Assembly: GCA_003526845.1 (NCBI GenBank)
Contig: DPVM01000008.1
Location: 237,575 to 301,574, forward strand
Direction: 5' to 3'
Source of the DNA: Oscillospiraceae bacterium
Lineage (GTDB): Bacteria; Bacillota; Clostridia; Oscillospirales; Acutalibacteraceae
DNA length: 64,000 bases
Part shown: one piece after another, positions 1 to 8,183 of the stretch
Layout: each line of letters opens with the position of its first letter
Position numbering within the stretch: position 1 is the stretch's first letter
The notes under the pieces: model-generated
What the model saw: only the letters and a program-made list of their open reading frames with translations
Told to the model about the DNA's origin: nothing
Database searches by the model: none
Translations under genes and position numbers: made by a program

Positions 1-22
1 TAACCACTGGAGGTAATTTATA

Positions 23-724
23 ATGAAACACGGAAAGAAATATACAGATGGTGCTAAGTTAATTGACCGCACTAATTTATACACAGAAAAAGAGGCTCTT
101 GACCTTGTAGCTCAAACAGCCAAAGCAAAATTTGACGAAACAGTAGAAATCCATATTCGTCTCGGTGTTGACTCACGCCACGCTGACCAGCAGGTTCGCG
201 GCGCCGTAGTTCTTCCTAACGGAACAGGTAAGGATGTAAGAGTTGCTGTTTTCGCAAAGGGTGACCTTGCAAAGGCTGCTCAGGATGCAGGTGCCGATTT
301 TGTCGGTGATGCAGACCTCGTTCAGAAAATCCAAGGCGGATGGATGGACTTTGATGTTGCCATCGCATCTCCCGACATGATGGGCTTCGTTGGTCGTTTG
401 GGTAAGGTTCTCGGTCCTCGCGGACTTATGCCGTCACCAAAGGCAGGCACAGTAACAATGGATGTTGCCAAGGCTGTTCAGGAAGCTAAAGCAGGTAAGA
501 TTGAGTACCGTCTTGACAAGACAAACATTATCCACTGCCCAATCGGTAAAGTATCATTCGGTACAGACAAGCTCCTCGAAAACCTCAATGCTCTTATGGA
601 CGCTATCCTTAAGGCAAAGCCGGAGGCTTCAAAGGGTCAGTATATTAAATCTGTTGCTATAGCATCAACAATGGGTCCCGGTGTTCGTGTAAATCCGAAC
701 AAGGTTGGCTCTGCTGCAGAATAA
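23..724 (+). CDS. rplA: 50S ribosomal protein L1
   Basis: Ribosomal protein L1, the 23S rRNA-binding protein of the L1 stalk, which also represses its own operon in other bacteria. The 233-aa product has the normal family length and is similar to L1 throughout, including the segment around GPRGLMPSPKAGTVT. The start has a clean GGAGG site 9 bases upstream. The TAA at bases 1-3 is probably the stop of rplK (L11), the usual upstream partner, but that gene lies outside the window. A strong promoter follows immediately, so rplJ-rplL can be transcribed separately. Confidence 0.97.
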   Translation: MKHGKKYTDGAKLIDRTNLYTEKEALDLVAQTAKAKFDETVEIHIRLGVDSRHADQQVRGAVVLPNGTGKDVRVAVFAKGDLAKAAQDAGADFVGDADLVQKIQGGWMDFDVAIASPDMMGFVGRLGKVLGPRGLMPSPKAGTVTMDVAKAVQEAKAGKIEYRLDKTNIIHCPIGKVSFGTDKLLENLNALMDAILKAKPEASKGQYIKSVAIASTMGPGVRVNPNKVGSAAE

Positions 725-737
725 TTTAATAAATGTG

Positions 738-766
738 TTGACAAGGGCTATCCCTTGTGATATAAT
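738..766 (+). promoter_or_regulatory. Consensus SigA promoter of rplJ-rplL
   Basis: TTGACA at 738-743 and TATAAT at 761-766 are separated by exactly 17 bp, a perfect match to the housekeeping promoter. Transcription would begin near 773, at the left edge of the L10 leader. Such a strong internal promoter fits the excess demand for L10 and L7/L12. Confidence 0.9.
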
Positions 767-773
767 ACACACG

Positions 774-930
774 CTGTTCAACCAAAGACAGTAGGTGCCG
801 TTTCGGCGTAAGCATTGTCGCCTACCGAGGAATGAGCATTATGTATTGCAGAAATGCGCTTTTTATGTAATGTTGTGCATCCTCGTTTTGGGGATGCACT
901 TTTTATTTGGATTAACAGCCATAAGCCCGA
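774..930 (+). ncRNA. Ribosomal protein L10 leader with attenuator
   Basis: Structured 5' leader between the promoter and rplJ, in the position of the known Firmicute L10 leader that binds the L10(L12)4 complex. It contains a folded part (about 780-870), then a GC-rich hairpin at 875-900 followed by a T run (to about 905), which is an intrinsic terminator able to act as the attenuator. The assignment rests on position, hairpin plus T run, and the known family; the binding motif was not checked by covariance model. Confidence 0.8.
875..905 (+). terminator. Attenuator hairpin in L10 leader
   Basis: GTGCATCC pairs with GGATGCAC around a short loop and is followed by TTTTTAT, well before the rplJ start at 964. 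This is an intrinsic terminator inside a leader rather than at a gene end. Confidence 0.85.
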
Positions 931-963
931 TTTTATCGGCAAATAATTATGGAGGTAAACTAA

Positions 964-1527
964 ATGCCAAGTACAGTAGTTCTTGAAAAGAAAAAGCAAC
1001 AAGTTGCCGACCTTTCAGCCAGAATTAAAGAATCTTGTGCAGGTATCGTAGTTGATTACAAGGGTATCAATGTTGATGACGATACGAAGCTCAGAAAAGA
1101 GCTCCGTGAAGCAGGCATTGTTTATACAGTAGTTAAAAACTCAATCCTCAAGCGTGCAGCAGAGGATGCCGGCCTCACAATCGAAGATTCTGTAGTTGAA
1201 GGAACAACAGCAGTTGCAACAAGCGTCGATGATTATGTAGCCGCTGCCCGTATTCTTAACAAATACGCAGAAGCACATGACAATTTCACCATCAAAACAG
1301 GTTATCTTGACGGCGAGATTATCGACGATGCAAAAATCGTTTCTCTTGCTAAATTACCGTCAAGAGAAGTTCTTCTTGCAACAGTTTGCAGTGTATTCAA
1401 TGCACCTATCGCAGCATTCGCTCGCGGCGTACAAGCAATTGTAGACAAGGGTGGAGTTGAGGCTTGCGCTGAAGCTAAGGAAGAAGCTCCTGCAGAGGAG
1501 ACACCGGCTGAAGAAACAGCAGAATAA
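964..1527 (+). CDS. rplJ: 50S ribosomal protein L10
   Basis: L10 anchors L7/L12 dimers on the stalk base of the large subunit. The 187-aa protein is a little longer than usual (about 165-175 aa) because of an Ala/Glu/Pro-rich acidic tail of about 20 residues. The N-terminal rRNA-binding domain (VVDYKGINVDDDTKLRKELR, then VKNSILKRAAED) is typical. It starts behind GGAGG and is followed 37 bp later by rplL. Expression is probably controlled by the leader upstream. Confidence 0.97.
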   Translation: MPSTVVLEKKKQQVADLSARIKESCAGIVVDYKGINVDDDTKLRKELREAGIVYTVVKNSILKRAAEDAGLTIEDSVVEGTTAVATSVDDYVAAARILNKYAEAHDNFTIKTGYLDGEIIDDAKIVSLAKLPSREVLLATVCSVFNAPIAAFARGVQAIVDKGGVEACAEAKEEAPAEETPAEETAE

Positions 1528-1564
1528 TTAATTTTTAAAATCACATTTTACGGAGGAAATAAAA

Positions 1565-1942
1565 ATGGCATCAGAGAATGTTACAAAAATCGTTGAAGAA
1601 CTTAAAACTCTCACAGTTCTTGAACTCTCAGAACTCGTATCAGCAGTAGAAGAAGAATTCGGCGTAAGCGCTGCAGCAGCAGTAGCAGTAGCAGCACCGG
1701 CAGAAGGCGGCGCAGCAGCAGCTGAAGAAAAGACAGAGTTCGATGTAGTACTTACAGAAGTAGGTGCAAACAAGATTCAGGTTATCAAGGCAGTTCGTGA
1801 AGCAACAGGTCTTGGCCTTAAGGAAGCAAAGGCAATCGTTGACGGCGCTCCTGCAACAGTTAAGGAAGCAATGCCGACAGCTGACGCTGAAGCTCTTAAG
1901 GAAGCTCTTACAGCAGCAGGCGCTACTGTTGAACTTAAGTAA
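1565..1942 (+). CDS. rplL: 50S ribosomal protein L7/L12
   Basis: Stalk protein that recruits translation factor GTPases. At 125 aa it has the standard layout: N-terminal dimerisation helices (about 1-35), Ala-rich flexible hinge (about 36-55), and the globular C-terminal domain with KTEFDVVL and the VIKAVREATGLGLKEAK factor-binding helix. GGAGG lies 8 bases before the ATG. Codon use is strongly biased, as expected for a highly expressed gene. It is the last gene of the operon here, with a terminator right behind it. Confidence 0.98.
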   Translation: MASENVTKIVEELKTLTVLELSELVSAVEEEFGVSAAAAVAVAAPAEGGAAAAEEKTEFDVVLTEVGANKIQVIKAVREATGLGLKEAKAIVDGAPATVKEAMPTADAEALKEALTAAGATVELK

Positions 1943-1973
1943 TTCGGTTTACTTTAAAAAATCCATAATTTTA

Positions 1974-2005
1974 AGGCAGGTTGAAATACCTGCCTTTTCT
2001 TTTTG
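1974..2005 (+). terminator. Terminator of the rplJ-rplL operon
   Basis: AGGCAGGT and ACCTGCCT form a perfect 8-bp stem with a six-base loop, followed by TTTTCTTTTTG. It ends the ribosomal operon; no rpoB follows. Confidence 0.9.
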
Positions 2006-2029
2006 TCCCAAAATCAAATATAAAAAATA

Positions 2030-2152
2030 ACCGAAGCAATCATTATTGTCGCTGCAGTTATTTCTCATACTTAAACACTGATGGGCCCTAAATCAGCGGT
2101 CAACTCTGCATGTATGAAGAAATGCAAACAATTATACAATGATTGCTTCGGT
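2030..2152. repeat. Folded inverted-repeat element
   Basis: A 15-bp arm at 2030-2044 (ACCGAAGCAATCATT) is repeated inverted without error at 2138-2152. A second inner pair (2061-2070 with 2112-2122) pairs with one bulge, and CTGAT/ATCAG (2078-2082/2092-2096) forms an apical stem. The whole 123 bp can fold into one long interrupted hairpin. It could be a small non-autonomous mobile element, a REP-like palindrome, or a structured RNA; no clear target duplication or promoter is visible. Confidence 0.6.
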
Positions 2153-2515
2153 ATGCGCTTCATAGATACTCCGAATATACAGCCGGAGATATGCAATTCT
2201 TAAGCCAAGCCAAGTAATACTCCTTTAATAAAAAAGAACCTTCGCATAAGCCAAATGACATTTGCTCGGGAGTGGAAACATTATAACTTACCTAACCTTG
2301 ACGCAAATCTTCAATTGGCTGAAGAATTAAGAATATATATGATCCTGCTCACTAAGGAAATGACAAACCTTAATCGACAAATATTGTCAAAATCAGATTA
2401 ATTTCACAAAAATGTCGATAAGTGGGCAAGTGCGCACCTAAGTACACAGATATTGTAGCATAATAATCAAAAAATGTAAATACTAAATTTATAAAAGGTA
2501 AGGATTATTTATGCT
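2153..2515. other. Non-coding stretch before the XRE gene
   Basis: Apart from the doubtful 48-codon frame at 2255-2401, this stretch holds a short hairpin (CTCCG/CGGAG, about 2169-2186) and AT-rich sequence near 2455-2510. No convincing promoter, RNA family or mobile-element gene was recognised. It lies between the end of the ribosomal operon and an accessory region. Confidence 0.5.
2255..2401 (+). CDS. Possible 48-aa ORF or gene remnant
   Basis: An open frame of 48 codons beginning MTFAREWKHYNLPNLD, with protein-like composition (amphipathic, Leu/Glu/Lys rich) and running open upstream to 2204. No ribosome binding site precedes the ATG. It may be the tail of a decayed gene next to the inverted-repeat element. 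No family was recognised. Confidence 0.25.
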   Translation: MTFAREWKHYNLPNLDANLQLAEELRIYMILLTKEMTNLNRQILSKSD

Positions 2516-2758
2516 ATGGGACAAATCAAGTATGAAACGGTGAGTAAAATCAGAGCCAATGTCGGCAAAAATATTGTTGACGCAAGAAAAACGCGCGGCA
2601 TATCACAATCCATGCTTGTTGCAAAGCTTAATGTCTACGGTTGTAATGTGAGCAGGTTTTCAGTTTCATCTATTGAAAACAGCCATTCTTGCGACTTGAA
2701 TTTGCTTGCCGATATAAAAGCCGTGCTTGATTGCTCATGGGACGAATTGCTTAAATAA
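2516..2758 (+). CDS. XRE-family helix-turn-helix regulator
   Basis: An 80-aa single-domain DNA-binding protein of the Cro/C1 (XRE) type. Residues about 15-75 form the five-helix domain: an N-terminal IRANVGKNIVDARKTRGISQ segment, the helix-turn-helix around SMLVAKLN to VSRFSVSSIENS, and the closing LADIKAVLDCSWDELL. There is no second domain, so it probably acts as a dimeric repressor or as a control protein. AAGGTAAGG lies just upstream. It stands alone, converges on the GH25 gene, and its target is unknown. Confidence 0.85.
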   Translation: MGQIKYETVSKIRANVGKNIVDARKTRGISQSMLVAKLNVYGCNVSRFSVSSIENSHSCDLNLLADIKAVLDCSWDELLK

Positions 2759-2780
2759 TCCGTATTATATAAAATGTTAA

Positions 2781-2812
2781 AGCGACAGAAAATCCTTTCT
2801 GTCGCTTTTTGA
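2781..2812. terminator. Bidirectional terminator
   Basis: AGCGACAGAAA and TTTCTGTCGCT form an 11-bp stem followed by TTTTTG on the plus strand; the minus strand is less T-rich. It separates the XRE gene from the converging GH25 gene. Confidence 0.85.
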
Positions 2813-2813
2813 T

Positions 2814-4646
2814 TTATTTTACCTTAGCAAATAATGTATTGCTCCAATAAGAATATACTTTTGCATTGCCGCGTTCTTTGTATGCGCGAACACGAACATA
2901 ATATTTTTTCTTTGACTGTGCCGTTTTAATTGTTGTTTTGGCACTGCCTGCACCTTTGACATAAACAGGTTTGACATTTGACGAAAAGTTCTTTGAGGTG
3001 CTCCACATTACCTGATAACCGCTGATTCCCGGCGCCTTTTTCCAATATGCGGTTATTTTTTTCTTTGCCTTGGATTTTGCCGTTGTTGCCTTGATTGTGT
3101 TCGGTCTGGTGTATGTTTTGATTGACGAACTGCAGTCGCCGACGGTGATTGAACCGTTCGGTATAGTTTTGTATGCGCGAACCTTAAAATAATATGTTGT
3201 GTTTGACGCAAGCTTGCTTACTGTTGCAGAGTTTGATTTTACATCGGCATATTTTGTGTATTTTTTTGTTTTTGCGCTGTAAATATAAATTCTGTAATAA
3301 TCGGCGTTTTGCTTTGCCCACGAAAGTTTAACACTGTTCGGCGTTGTTGATGATGCCTTCAGCCCCGTTACTTTTCCTGCGGCGGTAGATGCGCTCATTT
3401 GACTTGAAAATGAGCCGTAATATGTTTTTCCGCTGACATTCTTATAGGTGCGAACTCTGAATTTATAATCCGTTCCGCCCAAAAGCTTTTTGAGCGTATA
3501 TGTATTTGATGCGCCGGTATATGCATTTTTCCATCCGTTGCTGTAATATTGAAGATTGTAGCCGCTTATATTATTTGATTTATCCCAGGTGAGCTTTATT
3601 GAGTTGACAGTTGCAGACTGCGCTGTCGGTTTAGCCGCTTTTTTCGGTACAATTTCAAAATGCGCGGTCAGTGTATTAAATGAAGCATAATTATTAATTC
3701 CTGTTACCGTTATTTTTGCCTTGCCGATTTCTGTATTGTCAGAATATTTAATCGTGTAGTCGCGGCTTTCTTTAAGCTTCTTTGTCTTGTAATAAACGGA
3801 CATTTCGGGCTCGATTTCCTTGCCGGTGTATGAATGTGAGCCGACATCGGAAACAGTGAAGTCTTTTTCGTTCGGGTCTACATATATAAAGTTGCAGTCA
3901 ACCTTGCCGGGTATTCCGGCTACCTTGCCCTTGGAGGTGTATTGCCACATTGAATAATCGCCTTTGTAGCCTGTGTTTGAAACATAGTGCGCAAGCCAAA
4001 TGTCAATGCCTTCCTCTTTGAGAGTTGAATAATTCATCTTGTCCTCGAGAAAACTTTTGCTTGCATAAATCATTGGCTGAAAGCCGGCTTCCTCAATCAT
4101 ATCGCAAAATGTTAAAGCAATTTTTGTTTGCTCCGATTTTGACAAATGTGCGTTGTATAATCTGCCCACAAAACTGCCGTTTTTCTCGGCATATTCAATG
4201 TCATATGCGATGGGAAGGTCAAACTCGTATTTTGAAATCAAATTCAGAACATGGTTTGCTTCTTTTTTAGCATCGGCAACGCTTATTGCCTGCGAATAAA
4301 AATATGCGCCGACCTTAACGCCTGCTTTTTTTGCGTTTGTAATGTTTTGAACAAAATATTTATCATCGATAAATGTGCCGGAGTTTGCGTATCCGCGGCA
4401 ACCGACTCTTATCATTGCAAAATCAACGCCGTCAGCCTTTGCTTTCTTCCAATTAATATCCTCCTGATAAGACGAAACATCAACGCCGTCGTATCTTTTG
4501 AATTTGTCAAATTTTGTTTGGTGCGTGTATGTGCCGCTTATAAAAGGACTTGACGATTTTGTAGTCGCAAGCGCAACAAGCGGAGCCTGTACGGCGAGCA
4601 TCAGTGCTAAAACGAGTGATAAAACGATTTTAAATTTAGACTTCAT
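2814..4646 (-). CDS. Secreted GH25 muramidase with FN3-like repeats
   Basis: A 610-aa secreted cell-wall hydrolase. A signal peptide (about 1-28) is followed by a GH25 lysozyme domain (about 50-250) with DGVDVSSYQ (Asp56) and the family DxE pair at Asp149/Glu151, which cut the MurNAc-GlcNAc bond of peptidoglycan. Then come one YTGKEI-type Ig-like repeat (about 265-335) and three fibronectin III-like repeats to the C-terminus. No LPxTG or other anchor is visible. A GGGGAA site precedes the ATG. It lies 39 bp behind a second GH25 gene and is probably cotranscribed with it; the targets may be self (remodelling) or rival cells. Confidence 0.92.
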   Translation of the reverse strand: MKSKFKIVLSLVLALMLAVQAPLVALATTKSSSPFISGTYTHQTKFDKFKRYDGVDVSSYQEDINWKKAKADGVDFAMIRVGCRGYANSGTFIDDKYFVQNITNAKKAGVKVGAYFYSQAISVADAKKEANHVLNLISKYEFDLPIAYDIEYAEKNGSFVGRLYNAHLSKSEQTKIALTFCDMIEEAGFQPMIYASKSFLEDKMNYSTLKEEGIDIWLAHYVSNTGYKGDYSMWQYTSKGKVAGIPGKVDCNFIYVDPNEKDFTVSDVGSHSYTGKEIEPEMSVYYKTKKLKESRDYTIKYSDNTEIGKAKITVTGINNYASFNTLTAHFEIVPKKAAKPTAQSATVNSIKLTWDKSNNISGYNLQYYSNGWKNAYTGASNTYTLKKLLGGTDYKFRVRTYKNVSGKTYYGSFSSQMSASTAAGKVTGLKASSTTPNSVKLSWAKQNADYYRIYIYSAKTKKYTKYADVKSNSATVSKLASNTTYYFKVRAYKTIPNGSITVGDCSSSIKTYTRPNTIKATTAKSKAKKKITAYWKKAPGISGYQVMWSTSKNFSSNVKPVYVKGAGSAKTTIKTAQSKKKYYVRVRAYKERGNAKVYSYWSNTLFAKVK

Positions 4647-4685
4647 AATTTCCCCAATCTTTAGGCTTTTGCCTAATTCTGTGTA

Positions 4686-5534
4686 TTAAATATACCAATA
4701 GTTTTTGTCGACATATTTTGAATTTATGCCGTCGCATTTGCCGGTGTTTGAATATTGCCAAATGTCAAATTTGCCGTTGTAGGTGTTCGATTTGTTATAG
4801 TCCGCCACCCAAATCGTGATGCCGCTTTTCAAACTCTTGACATCAATTTTTGATTCGTAAAAATGAGTGTTGGCATAAACACCGGGTTTATATCCCGCGT
4901 CGGACACGGTGTCGCAAAAAGCGTTGATGATTTCCGCCGCCTGATATTTTGTAAGATTCGCGCCCTTCAGCCTGCCGCCGAGTGAGCCGTCTTTTTCGTA
5001 GGCGTATTCAAAATCTATCACAACAGGGAGCGAAATATCATAATGTTTGATTATCTCGAGAGTGTATTCAGCCTCTTTGACGGCTTCATCTTTTGTTGTC
5101 GCCTGCGAATAAAAATAAACCCCTATCGGCACATTTGCTTTGTTGGCGTGTTTTAAATTGTATCGCGCCTTGTTGTCCGTACTGAGTGCGCCGTTTGAAT
5201 ATCCGCTGTATCCTACACGGATAAAAGCAAAATCAACATTGTCAGCCACGGTTTCCCAATCAATGTCGCCGTTGTGCGACGAAACATCAATTCCGCTGAC
5301 ATAATCCTTATCGGTGTTGAATTTGAAATTTTCGACCTTGCCGTTATGTATTGCAACGGCGACCGCGCAAAGTCCCGCAATCAGGGCGACGCAAAGAATT
5401 ATGATAACGGCATTGACTGCCTTTTTCTTCTTTTTCGACAGAGTTTTGTATTTATGTTTTAATCTGTCAAATTTTATTTTAAAGCCGGAGGCTTTTTTCT
5501 TTTTTCTCCGCTTTTTCTTTGTTTTAGTATTCAT
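4686..5534 (-). CDS. Membrane-anchored GH25 muramidase
   Basis: A 282-aa GH25 lysozyme-like hydrolase. The first 39 residues are extremely Lys/Arg-rich, then comes one transmembrane helix (about 40-62) and the GH25 domain (about 78-280). The catalytic pair Asp174-Phe-Glu176 and the substrate motif SGIDVSSHNG are present. The architecture is a type II membrane protein with the enzyme outside. It is the first gene of a two-gene minus-strand unit and a paralogue of the downstream secreted muramidase, but has no FN3 repeats. Confidence 0.92.
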   Translation of the reverse strand: MNTKTKKKRRKKKKASGFKIKFDRLKHKYKTLSKKKKKAVNAVIIILCVALIAGLCAVAVAIHNGKVENFKFNTDKDYVSGIDVSSHNGDIDWETVADNVDFAFIRVGYSGYSNGALSTDNKARYNLKHANKANVPIGVYFYSQATTKDEAVKEAEYTLEIIKHYDISLPVVIDFEYAYEKDGSLGGRLKGANLTKYQAAEIINAFCDTVSDAGYKPGVYANTHFYESKIDVKSLKSGITIWVADYNKSNTYNGKFDIWQYSNTGKCDGINSKYVDKNYWYI

Positions 5535-5551
5535 TTAAACCTCAATTCATA

Positions 5552-5564
5552 CGGCGAAACGCCG
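5552..5564 (-). other. Small hairpin in GH25 leader
   Basis: CGGCG-AAA-CGCCG forms a tight hairpin between the minus-strand promoter and the GH25 start. It may stabilise the mRNA 5' end. Confidence 0.45.
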
Positions 5565-5573
5565 TCGATTAAT

Positions 5574-5602
5574 ATATTAACTTATTTTATATGTCTTTTC
5601 AA
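5574..5602 (-). promoter_or_regulatory. SigA-type promoter of the GH25 pair
   Basis: On the minus strand TTGAAA (5602-5597) and TAATAT (5579-5574) are 17 bp apart. Transcription would start about 30 bp upstream of the first GH25 gene. Confidence 0.7.
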
Positions 5603-5677
5603 TAGCTGCGGAGCAAAATTTACAATTTGTATATTTTAAACTGTAACTTATTTTAACTTTAATATTGCGGCGCAATG

Positions 5678-5686
5678 TGTTATAAT
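5678..5686 (+). promoter_or_regulatory. Extended -10 promoter of the GH51-like gene
   Basis: TGT-TATAAT matches an extended -10 element 37 bp before the start codon; the -35 region is poor, which is usual for this promoter type. Confidence 0.6.
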
Positions 5687-5722
5687 ATTTCAAAATTTGT
5701 TTGATAAAAGGAGATATCCTTT

Positions 5723-8122
5723 ATGAATATTAAAAAAATAATCAGCGTTGCACTTTCACTTTGCATTGCTTCATCTTGTCTTACATTAACCGCATATGCA
5801 AAAGAAAACACAACGCTTGCGATAAACAAAAGCGATATTTCACACGAGGTTTCGCCGATGCTCTTCGGCATTTCACTTGAGGATGTTTCGTATTCCTGCG
5901 ACGGCGGCTTGGTTTCAAATCTTGTAAACAACAACTCGTTTGAATTTGCGACAAATCCTGAATATGCGTGGAGCTTTGACGGCGTGAGCACCGTTGTTTC
6001 AAAGGAAAATCCGATTTGCGCGGCCAATCCGTCATATGAATTAATCAAGGTTGACGGCAAGGGTACGGTCGAAAACAACGGCTTTGCCGAGATTTATAAA
6101 AACAACTCGTATAAATACAGCAAAAAATCAGCCGAAACGGCTGATATGGCCTTTAAAAGCGGAGTGACATACAATTTCTCTTGCTATGTGAAAAATGTTG
6201 ATTATGACGGAAAGATAAGCATTTATCTTGATTCAAAAAGTAACAAGGACAATATTGTTCAGGTCCCCACTACGACTGTCGGCAAAAACGAGTGGACAAA
6301 AATCAGCGCTCAAATCAAATCGTCGTCAGATGAGGACGGTGCGCTTGCCATATTGTTTGAGGGCAACGGCTCATTGCAGCTTGACTGCGTTTCGCTTTGC
6401 GCAGTTGACAGCTACGGCGCAGGCGACGGGCATTGGAAATATGTCACATTAAGAAACGATATGGTTGACGCAATAAAAAATCTTAAACCGTCATTTATTC
6501 GCTTCCCGGGTTCGGCAGGCATCGGCGGCGGAAGCGTTGACAGTATGATGACTTGGAAGGACACAATAGGCGATATTTCACAACGACGCCAGTCATCAAG
6601 CATTTATTCAAGCGACGAAAACCCTTATAACAATTCAAATTCAATGGGCTATCACGAGTATTTTCAGCTTTGCGAGGATTTGGCGGCTGCTGCCGTTCCT
6701 GTTGTGAGTGCAGGCATTACATATCAGGGCGAACAGGACAAGGAGCTTATCGCCGACGCATACAACAAAATCAATATGACCGACGAGCAGTTTACGGATT
6801 ATCTTGTAAACGAGCGCGGTTTTGACGAAAAGGACAGCGACGCGATTGCAAAGCGCACAGAAAGCGTAAACAAGCTCAACATCAAATCAATTGACGATTT
6901 TAATAAATATATTGATACCGTTGCGCTTAAGCCGGGCACCGACGCATTTGACAATTATGTGCAGGATGTCCTTGATTTGATTGAATATGCAAACGGCGAC
7001 GCGCAGGGAACATATTGGGGCGCACTTCGTGCCGCAAACGGTCATGATGAACCGTTTAATATGGAATATATCGAGATTGGCAGCGGCGACGAGGGCAGTA
7101 TTTATCAACGCAATTATGAGGCGCTTTATAACGCAATCAAAAAGGTATATCCCGATATTAATATAATCACCTCCGCAGGAGAAAAAGCGGATTCCGAGGC
7201 TGTCAACACAGCAATTACAAAATCAGGTTCAAGTTTTAAGGCTGTTGTAGACGAGCATTACAGTGCAGATGTCGACTATCTTCTCCAAAACACAAAGCGA
7301 TATGACAGTTATGACCGTGAGGGTGCGGAAATTATGGTTGGCGAATATTCTGCCGTTGATGATGCGACATCTAATGTCGCCTCGGCAAACAATATCGAAA
7401 CGGCTGTTGCGCATGCCGCGTTTATGACGGGATTTGAGCGCAATTCCGATGTTGTAAAAATGACTTCGTATGTGCCTGCGTTTGCAAAAATCAACGCAAA
7501 CTCGCACGAAAATAATCTTGTTTGGTTTGATTCGCAATCACTTTATTACACACCCGAGTATTACAATCAGCTTTTGTTCTCAAACAACACCGGCAAGGAG
7601 TATGTAAACACCTCACTCAACGAGGACGGCATATATCAAAGCGTTACTGTCGACCGTGACAAGCAAGTGCTTTATGTTAAGCTTGTCAACTCAACCAATT
7701 CCACAAAGAAAATGAGCGTTAATCTTGACGGTTTCGGAAAAATCAACAAGGTTTCAAACGAAAGTCTCGCTCACGATTACAAATCGGCATACAACGAGCT
7801 TGGAAAGCAGAGAGTTGCTCCGCAGGAAAAGGCCGTCGACTCCGATGATTCGTCATTCGACATTAAACTTGAAAAAAACAGTGTAAATGTTATTCGCATT
7901 GCATACGGAAGTAACAACGGCGATGCGCTTTACACCTTCCCTAAGAGTCTTGATTTAAGCGTTAAAAAATATGTTCCGACTGCGGCAAAGGTGTTTATCA
8001 TTGTCATTTGCCTTTCAATCCCTGTTGGCGGCGTTGCCGGATTTTATCTCTACACCAAGGTGATTTCAAAATCAGGCGGCAAGGGCAACGGAAAGAAGAA
8101 TAAAAAGAAAAAGAGAAAATAA
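5723..8122 (+). CDS. Membrane-anchored GH51-like arabinofuranosidase homologue
   Basis: A 799-aa extracellular protein. Signal peptide (about 1-26), GH51-type N-terminal segment (LFGISLEDVSYSCDGGL, 47-63), an inserted carbohydrate-binding-like beta domain (about 75-228), then the GH51 (beta/alpha)8 part with RFPGS, WKDTIG and DEHYS (510-514), a C-terminal beta region, one transmembrane helix (about 755-778) and a Lys-rich tail. The expected nucleophile is present in VGEYS (Glu541). The expected acid/base segment IGNE reads IGSG (Gly455), so the acid/base Glu is missing; Asp456/Glu457 lie next to it. It may be inactive, altered in specificity or a binding protein. Family members cut alpha-L-arabinofuranosyl bonds. 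Confidence 0.85.
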   Translation: MNIKKIISVALSLCIASSCLTLTAYAKENTTLAINKSDISHEVSPMLFGISLEDVSYSCDGGLVSNLVNNNSFEFATNPEYAWSFDGVSTVVSKENPICAANPSYELIKVDGKGTVENNGFAEIYKNNSYKYSKKSAETADMAFKSGVTYNFSCYVKNVDYDGKISIYLDSKSNKDNIVQVPTTTVGKNEWTKISAQIKSSSDEDGALAILFEGNGSLQLDCVSLCAVDSYGAGDGHWKYVTLRNDMVDAIKNLKPSFIRFPGSAGIGGGSVDSMMTWKDTIGDISQRRQSSSIYSSDENPYNNSNSMGYHEYFQLCEDLAAAAVPVVSAGITYQGEQDKELIADAYNKINMTDEQFTDYLVNERGFDEKDSDAIAKRTESVNKLNIKSIDDFNKYIDTVALKPGTDAFDNYVQDVLDLIEYANGDAQGTYWGALRAANGHDEPFNMEYIEIGSGDEGSIYQRNYEALYNAIKKVYPDINIITSAGEKADSEAVNTAITKSGSSFKAVVDEHYSADVDYLLQNTKRYDSYDREGAEIMVGEYSAVDDATSNVASANNIETAVAHAAFMTGFERNSDVVKMTSYVPAFAKINANSHENNLVWFDSQSLYYTPEYYNQLLFSNNTGKEYVNTSLNEDGIYQSVTVDRDKQVLYVKLVNSTNSTKKMSVNLDGFGKINKVSNESLAHDYKSAYNELGKQRVAPQEKAVDSDDSSFDIKLEKNSVNVIRIAYGSNNGDALYTFPKSLDLSVKKYVPTAAKVFIIVICLSIPVGGVAGFYLYTKVISKSGGKGNGKKNKKKKRK

Positions 8123-8134
8123 TTATAAATAACA

Positions 8135-8170
8135 ACACCCTTCGATAATTAAATCGAGGGGTGTATTTTA
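8135..8170. terminator. Terminator between convergent genes
   Basis: ACACCCTTCGAT pairs with ATCGAGGGGTGT (one wobble) and is followed by ATTTTA on the plus strand. It ends the GH51-like gene and possibly also the opposing gene. Confidence 0.8.
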
Positions 8171-8183
8171 TGCGGCAAGTGCG

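Noticed and set aside
778..1002. Minus-strand ORF of 74 aa across the L10 leader
   Set aside because: It lies opposite a structured leader and the rplJ start; no binding site or family resemblance.
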